A stretch of 64,000 nt of DNA from NCBI RefSeq assembly GCF_020966755.1, contig NZ_JAJKFT010000004.1, positions 62,001 to 126,000 of the forward strand, in the 5' to 3' direction. The notes under the pieces were generated by a model. That model did no database searches. It saw only the letters and a program-made list of their open reading frames with translations, and was not told where the DNA came from. Below are positions 59,011 through 64,000 of this stretch, piece after piece (positions within the stretch are counted from its first letter, which is position 1; each line of letters begins with the position of its first letter). The position numbers were made by a program, and so were the translations under genes. Source of the stretch: Blastopirellula sediminis (GTDB taxonomy: Bacteria; Planctomycetota; Planctomycetia; Pirellulales; Pirellulaceae).

Positions 59011-60036
59011 GTGTCTCGATCAGCATTTCTGTCGTTGGCATTTTGTTTGATGCTCGCTAGCGTCGCTTCGGCGCAGGATTGGGCCCGGAAAATGTTCAAC
59101 GTCACGTCGCATGATTTTGGTACCGTGGCTCGCGGCGCCGATGCGATTTACGAGTTTGATCTGCAAAACATCTACGAAGAAGACGTTCACGTCGCCTCCG
59201 TTCGCTCCAGCTGTGGATGCACCTCGCCCTCGATTAAGGGGGGCGAACTGAAGACGTGGGAAAAGGGCGCCATCGTCTGCAAGTTCAATACGGATAGCTT
59301 TCTCGGCGAAAAGAGCGCCACCGTCACGGTGACGATCGACAAGCCTTACTACGCTGAAGTTCAATTGAACGTCCGCGGTCACATTCGTGGCGACGTCGTC
59401 TTCCAGCCAGGCGCCGTGAAACTCGGTTCGGTCGATCAGGGCGAACCCGCTTCGGCCAAAGTGAACGTCGCTTACGCCGGCGGCAGCAACTGGCAGATCA
59501 TGGACATTCGCAGCGACAACCCCTACCTGGCTGTCGAAATGTCGGACCCGATACGTGGCTCTGGTCGTATCTCGTATGACCTGACCGTCAAGCTGAAAGA
59601 CGACGCTCCGGTCGGCTATATCCAAGATCACCTGACCTTGGTCACCAGCGACTCGCGCAACCCGAACATCACCCTGCCGGTCGAAGGCAAGGTTGCTCCG
59701 GCCGTTACGGTCAGCCCCGCCGCTTTGGCCTTGGGCGAACTGGCGCCGGGCGAATCGATCGAAAAGAAGCTGATCGTGCGTGCCAAGAAGCCGTTTAAGA
59801 TCACCTCGATCAAATGTGACGACCAGTCGTTCCAATTCGCCGAACCGTCGGACGAATCGAAGTTGCTGCACTTCGTTCCGGTCACCTTCACCGCTGGCGG
59901 CAAGTCGGGCGCCCAGACGCAGAAGATCGTGATCGAAACCGACATCGCCGGCGGCGCCTCGGGCGAAACGATCGCCACCGTGAACGTCAAAACCGATACG
60001 GTCAGCGACGAAGCGGCGGTTACGCTGAACGAGTAA
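59011..60036 (+). CDS. Exported DUF1573 protein
   Basis: A 341-residue protein with a signal peptide (MSRSAFLSLAFCLMLASVASAQ). The DUF1573 core is near the N-terminus: HDFGTVARGADAIYEFDLQN, then VRSSCGCTSPSIKGGE (the C-G-C-T signature, about residue 68). The rest is a series of Ig-like (HYDIN/ASH-type) beta sandwiches, with a second unit at VTVSPAALALGELAPGES. It is probably periplasmic; function unknown but abundant in planctomycetes. The start is GTG 59011 with AAGGAG about 9 bases upstream. It is divergent from the thioredoxin-NHL gene. Confidence 0.9.
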   Translation: MSRSAFLSLAFCLMLASVASAQDWARKMFNVTSHDFGTVARGADAIYEFDLQNIYEEDVHVASVRSSCGCTSPSIKGGELKTWEKGAIVCKFNTDSFLGEKSATVTVTIDKPYYAEVQLNVRGHIRGDVVFQPGAVKLGSVDQGEPASAKVNVAYAGGSNWQIMDIRSDNPYLAVEMSDPIRGSGRISYDLTVKLKDDAPVGYIQDHLTLVTSDSRNPNITLPVEGKVAPAVTVSPAALALGELAPGESIEKKLIVRAKKPFKITSIKCDDQSFQFAEPSDESKLLHFVPVTFTAGGKSGAQTQKIVIETDIAGGASGETIATVNVKTDTVSDEAAVTLNE

Positions 60037-60060
60037 GCCGTTCCAACAAAGTGAAATTCC

Positions 60061-60094
60061 AAAAGACGCTCTGCCTGGCAGGGCGTCTTTTTTT
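60061..60094 (+). terminator. Rho-independent terminator of the DUF1573 gene
   Basis: AAAGACGCTCTGCC pairs with GGCAGGGCGTCTTT (one G-T pair at the mismatch position), very short loop, followed by a T-run. It is 25 bases after the stop. Confidence 0.85.
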
Positions 60095-60103
60095 GCGCGC
60101 TGA

Positions 60104-61681
60104 TCAGATCGGGAGCCGAGTAACGTCTGGGTAGTCGTCCCGCTGACGGAAGTACGATTCGATCTTCCCCATGATCGCGAGGACCTGATCTTCGCGCCAA
60201 GGGCGTCCGGCGACTTGCAGCCCGACCGGCATGCCTGCGCTCGCCAGTTCTACTTGTTGCGCGCTGCGCTCGACCGGGTCAGAAAGAACGGTTCGATCCG
60301 AGAGTTCATCTTCGCCAACACGCGAACAGGCGACCGTTCCGCACGGAACTCCGAGCAGATTGAAGAGGAGCGAGTAGCTAGCCGACGGGATCAATTCAAC
60401 CGCCATGCCATGCAGAAACGCCGGCAAAGCGTGCGGCGGCGTGATCACCGCATCGATCCGCTCGTCGTCCCATGTGTGTTGCACCTCATCGACGAAGTCG
60501 ATCGCGCCGGCCGTCGCTTGCCAAAGCGATGTCGCCGAGCGTGGCCCTGCGGCAACAAACAGATCGGCCAACTTCCGTTCGCCTCGCATCCGGAGCAGCG
60601 CCGCCATCAGCGGGCGAATCCAGCGTGGCGTTTGCGCCAGTCGAACTATGCGAGCGACCTCGGCGTCTTTCTTGCTGCCGGTAAGCAGATTGCGGAAGTC
60701 GGCGCCTCCGTCAGCGCTGATTATGGCGAAGTAGTGCTGCAGCGCCTTGGAGATGTTCGGCGGGCGAAGCTCAATCAATTGGGCGCCGGACTCCTTCAAC
60801 GCCGCGATCGATTCACGCACGACGCGGCGAATCGCCGGCGCCGCTTGGAAGTAGCCGTCATATTCCCAGTAGCCGATCCTCAGTTGCGACAAGTCGACGT
60901 CGCGGCTGGGCGTCATCGGAATGGGGCCGACGTCGCCATGTCGCCAGCCATGTTCGGCCGACGCGAGAACGCGGAGCGCAAGCTCCAGGTCTTCGACGTG
61001 ACTGGCCAAAGGACCGGTTTGGTATTCGAGCCCCTGCATGCCGCGCAAGTTGTCGAACGCGCCGGTGCGGGCCAAGCGGCGATTGGTTGGTTTGATGCCG
61101 TGGACGCCGCAGAAGTGGGCCGGCAATCGAATGCTGCCGCCGAGATCGCTTCCCAGACCGAGCGGCGATGCGCCCGCTGCGATGATCGCCGCTTCGCCGC
61201 CGCTCGAACCGCCGACGCCGTGCTCAAGATTCCACGGGTTGTTCGTCCTTCCGTAGACCGGGTTGTCGGTCTCGTGCAGGATCATTAACTGCGGGACGTT
61301 GGTGACGCCGAGCGGTATCGCGCCGGCGGCTCGCATTCGCTGAACGTGCGGGCCATCCTGCGGAGAGAGCGTAAGTTGATTCGTCAGGCCGATCGTCGCC
61401 GGCGCTCCTTGCACGTAGAAGCATTCCTTGACGGTAAACGGCGCGCCATGCAGCAGACCTGGTTCGCTGGGCCGGCCGGCGGCGTCGTACGCTTGCGCAG
61501 TTTCTCGCGCCGCATCCAGAAGCGGATAGACGAGCGCGTTGATCTGCGGATTAACCGCTTCGATCCGCGCGGCGTATTGGTCGATCACTTCCGTGACGGA
61601 GAACTCGCCAGCCGCGACGCCGGCGACGATTTGGGCGGCGCTCAGGCGGCAAAGGGGCGGAGTTTTTCGAGGAGCGTCCAT
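60104..61681 (-). CDS. Amidase-signature family amidase
   Basis: A 525-residue amidase. The Ser-cisSer-Lys triad is visible: Lys in GAPFTVKECF (about residue 84), cis-Ser in GVGGSSGGEAAI (about 157-168) and nucleophile Ser in GSDLGGSIRLPAHFCGVHG (about 182). No signal peptide. The sequence resembles fatty-acid amide hydrolase-like and other broad amidases more than GatA: there is no gatB/gatC nearby and the C-terminal half differs. Substrate unknown. The gene converges on DUF1573 and is divergent from the MauG gene by 83 bases. Confidence 0.9.
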   Translation of the reverse strand: MDAPRKTPPLCRLSAAQIVAGVAAGEFSVTEVIDQYAARIEAVNPQINALVYPLLDAARETAQAYDAAGRPSEPGLLHGAPFTVKECFYVQGAPATIGLTNQLTLSPQDGPHVQRMRAAGAIPLGVTNVPQLMILHETDNPVYGRTNNPWNLEHGVGGSSGGEAAIIAAGASPLGLGSDLGGSIRLPAHFCGVHGIKPTNRRLARTGAFDNLRGMQGLEYQTGPLASHVEDLELALRVLASAEHGWRHGDVGPIPMTPSRDVDLSQLRIGYWEYDGYFQAAPAIRRVVRESIAALKESGAQLIELRPPNISKALQHYFAIISADGGADFRNLLTGSKKDAEVARIVRLAQTPRWIRPLMAALLRMRGERKLADLFVAAGPRSATSLWQATAGAIDFVDEVQHTWDDERIDAVITPPHALPAFLHGMAVELIPSASYSLLFNLLGVPCGTVACSRVGEDELSDRTVLSDPVERSAQQVELASAGMPVGLQVAGRPWREDQVLAIMGKIESYFRQRDDYPDVTRLPI

Positions 61682-61764
61682 ATCGCAGCGGTTCTGGGGG
61701 CAACGCGGTCGGGCCAGTCGGTTTGTTGTATGATAAACGATGTCCTCCCTCCGCGCGCACGCCC

Positions 61765-62739
61765 ATGGTCCTCCGTTCGCTTAGCTTGATCTTGCTTCTC
61801 CTCGCGCCCCTTGGTCGCGCGACGGCGGATGATTTCATTTCAGAGGTGCCGCTGGGGCTCGATTGGGTCCGTGTGCCGGACGGAAACCCGCAGACGGCGG
61901 CCAAAGTAGCGCTCGGTCGCCGGTTGTTTTTCGATCCGCAACTATCGCGCGACAAGTCGATCAGCTGCGCGTCGTGTCATGACCCGGAGCAAGGTTGGTC
62001 ACTCTCGACGCCGGTCGCCAAAGGAGTTGATGGTCGCACCGGTGAGCGGAATCCGCTGTCGATTATCAACACGGGTCTGCAGCACTCGCTCTTTTGGGAC
62101 GGACGAGCGAAAACGCTGGAAGAGCAAGCGCTAGAGCCGATTCAAAACCGCGTGGAGATGGACATGGATCTGCGCGAGCTGGAGAAGCGACTCGCGGCCG
62201 ATCCGGCGTACGTCGTGCAGTTTCAGGAATCGTTTGCCGGAGATGTAACCGCCGAACGCGTCACCCAGGCGATCGCCGCGTTCGAGCGGACATTGCTGGC
62301 GGCCGAAACGCCCTACGACCTGTTTCGCAATGGGCGGGCGACTGCAATGGACGACCAAATGTCCCGCGGATCGGGCGTCTTTTTCTCGCGGGCCAATTGC
62401 GGCGACTGCCATATCGCAAAAGTGCTTACCGATCATCAATTCCACGACACAGGGATTGGGGCGTCCCCCCAAAAGATCCGTACTCCAATGCTGCGCGACT
62501 TGGAGCGAACAGCCCCGTATATGCACGATGGAAGTTTGACGACCCTAAGGGATGTCGTCGATTATTACGATCGCGGCGGAAATCGACGCGACGGACTCGA
62601 TGTGCGGATGCGACCGCTCGGGCTCAGCAAATCCGAGAAAGAGGATCTCCTCTATTTCCTGGAGGCGGGACTTCGCAGTCGTAACTATCCAGGCAGGGAA
62701 ACGGACGCGGGTATGGCGTCGGCGACAAACTCCCCGTAA
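61765..62739 (+). CDS. Dihaem cytochrome c peroxidase / MauG family protein
   Basis: A 324-residue periplasmic protein with a signal peptide (MVLRSLSLILLLLAPLGRATA). Two haem c sites: SISCASCHDPEQGWS (about residue 63) and NCGDCHIAKVL (about 218). Other family marks: LGRRLFFDPQLSRD, NPLSIINTGLQHSLFWDGR, TPMLRDLERTAPYMHDGSL. It should reduce hydrogen peroxide or carry out MauG-type oxidation in the periplasm; which cannot be told. An ATG at 61723 in frame would add 14 residues before the signal peptide and is not favoured. Confidence 0.93.
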   Translation: MVLRSLSLILLLLAPLGRATADDFISEVPLGLDWVRVPDGNPQTAAKVALGRRLFFDPQLSRDKSISCASCHDPEQGWSLSTPVAKGVDGRTGERNPLSIINTGLQHSLFWDGRAKTLEEQALEPIQNRVEMDMDLRELEKRLAADPAYVVQFQESFAGDVTAERVTQAIAAFERTLLAAETPYDLFRNGRATAMDDQMSRGSGVFFSRANCGDCHIAKVLTDHQFHDTGIGASPQKIRTPMLRDLERTAPYMHDGSLTTLRDVVDYYDRGGNRRDGLDVRMRPLGLSKSEKEDLLYFLEAGLRSRNYPGRETDAGMASATNSP

Positions 62740-62803
62740 AACGGGAAATTGTTGCTCGTGCGTGAAGCTTTGGCGGAATCTGGGTAATTTAGCCGGAAAC
62801 GTT

Positions 62804-62832
62804 TTCCGCCCCCTGCGAATGTTCGCTACAAT
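62804..62832 (+). promoter_or_regulatory. Candidate promoter of the App1-like gene
   Basis: TTCCGC (62804-62809), 17-base spacer, TACAAT (62827-62832); the start codon is 65 bases downstream of the -10. The same -35 hexamer and spacing occur before clpS. Confidence 0.4.
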
Positions 62833-62896
62833 ACCGAGCGGAAATTGGACGTAAATCATTGCTAGTATTGGGTCTCCGCCTGAGCGGAGCGTCGTC

Positions 62897-63982
62897 ATGC
62901 AGCCAGACGACATGGCCGTATCAGACTTTACCGCCAATCAGTCGGTAGTGGTCTATCCAACCTACGGTTACCCGTCTGCCGACGGCAGACGCTGGGTCGT
63001 GGAAGTTCATGGCTGCGTCTTTGAGAAGGTGCCGGACAACCTTCCTCGCTGGATTATGCTGCGACTGTTGGCGCGTCTGATGGATGCGACTCCGGAAGAC
63101 CTGCAGACTGAGATCTTCCAGCAGCGAATCCTGGGATTCACCGTCTATAAGCACCGTGGCAAGCAGATCGTCGTCGAGATCGGCAATCGTCGCTATCGCC
63201 TGACCGAGCGATCGGCCAAGAACGGGCAGTTCCGCGGTCGCGTGGAGTTGGACCGGGACGAGGTCGAGCCGTTTATCGAATCGGGGCCGGCCGGCGTCTT
63301 TCTGCCGTTTCGCGTCGTCCTCGACTCAGACGATTCGCGGTCGTTCGTCTCGCGGATTCAACTGCTCGAGCACGCGGGGATGTCGATCATTTCCGACATC
63401 GACGACACGGTAAAGCACACCGACGTCGCAACGCGTAAGTCGATGCTGGCGAACACGTTTTTGCGTGAATTCAGCACCGTGCCGGGCATTACGGACCTGT
63501 TCAAAACCTGGGAAGAGCAGGGCGCCGCGTTTCATTACGTGACCTCCTCGCCGTGGCAGCTATTTTTGCCGCTGTCCGAGTTGTTCCTCTCGGAAGGTTT
63601 GCCGGGCGGGACCTTCCATATGAAGTCGATCCGTTTTCGCGATCCGAGCGTTTTGCGGCTATTTATTGCCCGTCGGTGGGGGAAGCGGAAGGCGATCAAG
63701 CACATTTTGCAGACCTTTCCCTGTCGCAAGTTTGTGCTCGTCGGCGATTCCGGAGAAAAAGATCCAGAAACTTACGGCGTGATTGCCCGCAAATTTCCCC
63801 AGCAGGTCGATCGGATCTATATCCGCGATTTGAGCGGGAAAAACTCGCATCCGGCCCGCTATGCCCGGGCGTTTCACGGGTTGCCGGAGCAGCTATGGCA
63901 GGTCTTCCGCGAACCGAGCGAGATCGGCGATCGGGCCCTATCGGCTCCCGACTTTCCGCAGATATCCAGCCGGTTTGCGTGA
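62897..63982 (+). CDS. App1-like (DUF2183) phosphatidate phosphatase-domain protein
   Basis: A 361-residue protein without signal peptide. The C-terminal two thirds are the DUF2183/App1 catalytic domain: SIISDIDDTVKHTDV (the DxDxT HAD-type nucleophile motif, about residue 170), YVTSSPWQLFLPLSEL, GTFHMKSIRFRD, KRKAIKHIL and LVGDSGEKDPETYG. Yeast App1 is a Mg2+-dependent phosphatidate phosphatase; bacterial homologues are uncharacterised. The N-terminal part (about 15-130, VVVYPTYGYPSADGRRWVVEVHG) is the strand-rich domain usually found before it. GGAG lies 7 bases before ATG 62897. Confidence 0.9.
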   Translation: MQPDDMAVSDFTANQSVVVYPTYGYPSADGRRWVVEVHGCVFEKVPDNLPRWIMLRLLARLMDATPEDLQTEIFQQRILGFTVYKHRGKQIVVEIGNRRYRLTERSAKNGQFRGRVELDRDEVEPFIESGPAGVFLPFRVVLDSDDSRSFVSRIQLLEHAGMSIISDIDDTVKHTDVATRKSMLANTFLREFSTVPGITDLFKTWEEQGAAFHYVTSSPWQLFLPLSELFLSEGLPGGTFHMKSIRFRDPSVLRLFIARRWGKRKAIKHILQTFPCRKFVLVGDSGEKDPETYGVIARKFPQQVDRIYIRDLSGKNSHPARYARAFHGLPEQLWQVFREPSEIGDRALSAPDFPQISSRFA

Positions 63983-64000
63983 AGTCAACAAAAAGGGGAT

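Overview
The window reads as chromosomal DNA of a planctomycete of the Pirellulaceae type (Blastopirellula/Bremerella-like). The pointers are two DUF1559 pseudopilin-like proteins with the [12 protein letters not shown] leader, a planctomycete cytochrome (PSCyt/DUF1549-DUF1553) gene followed by a DUF1501 Tat-exported protein, a DUF1573 protein, a Lpg1974-like outer-membrane barrel, LpxA (a diderm envelope), weak or absent Shine-Dalgarno sequences at many genes, and moderately high GC. Genus-level placement is inference from family content only. I see no prophage, insertion sequence, CRISPR array or recognisable defence island. Most of the window is core or near-core chromosome.

Layout. 1-5.5 kb: end of a DUF1080 protein, two DUF1559 proteins, a cobalamin riboswitch driving a BtuB-like TonB receptor, and tadA. 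5.7-10.5 kb: a 96-residue protein with a cysteine-desulfurase-like enzyme, a KaiC-like ATPase, a TPR protein, a GYF_2 membrane protein and lpxA. 10.7-18.2 kb: ppdK, serS with an M20 dipeptidase, clpS, mtaB. 18.3-23.9 kb: cheV-like, a secreted SPOR-like protein, rdgB, an M20 amidohydrolase and two small membrane proteins. 23.8-30 kb: a complete five-gene oligopeptide ABC transporter operon (oppABCDF, minus strand). 30.5-37.5 kb: an ArsR regulator, a TlpA-like lipoprotein, a SpoU methyltransferase, two divergent phosphohexomutases, a short uvrC and slyD. 37.8-47.2 kb: a coiled-coil membrane protein, DUF1501/PSCyt genes, a gingipain-like C25 protease, tRNA-Gly(CCC) and an outer-membrane barrel. 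47.2-52.5 kb: putA with a divergent PAS-AraC regulator and a Cds1/cysteine-synthase-like enzyme. 52.6-56.2 kb: the translation/secretion cluster ffh-rpsP-trmD-rplS plus yraN, without rimM. 56.4-64 kb: a thioredoxin-NHL lipoprotein, DUF1573, amidase, MauG-type dihaem peroxidase and an App1/DUF2183 protein.

The points I would look at first are: (a) the cysteine-desulfurase homologue in which the position of the catalytic Cys holds Met, paired with a tiny conserved-looking partner; (b) four intergenic nested inverted repeats of at least three sequence families, two of them with GTAG-headed arms like REP/RAYT elements; (c) a UvrC that keeps its nuclease residues but has no helix-hairpin-helix tail; (d) matching enlargements of OppA and of the OppC periplasmic loop; (e) convergent gene pairs that share their stop codons. 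No single locus here is convincingly a new multi-gene system; the best candidate is (a).
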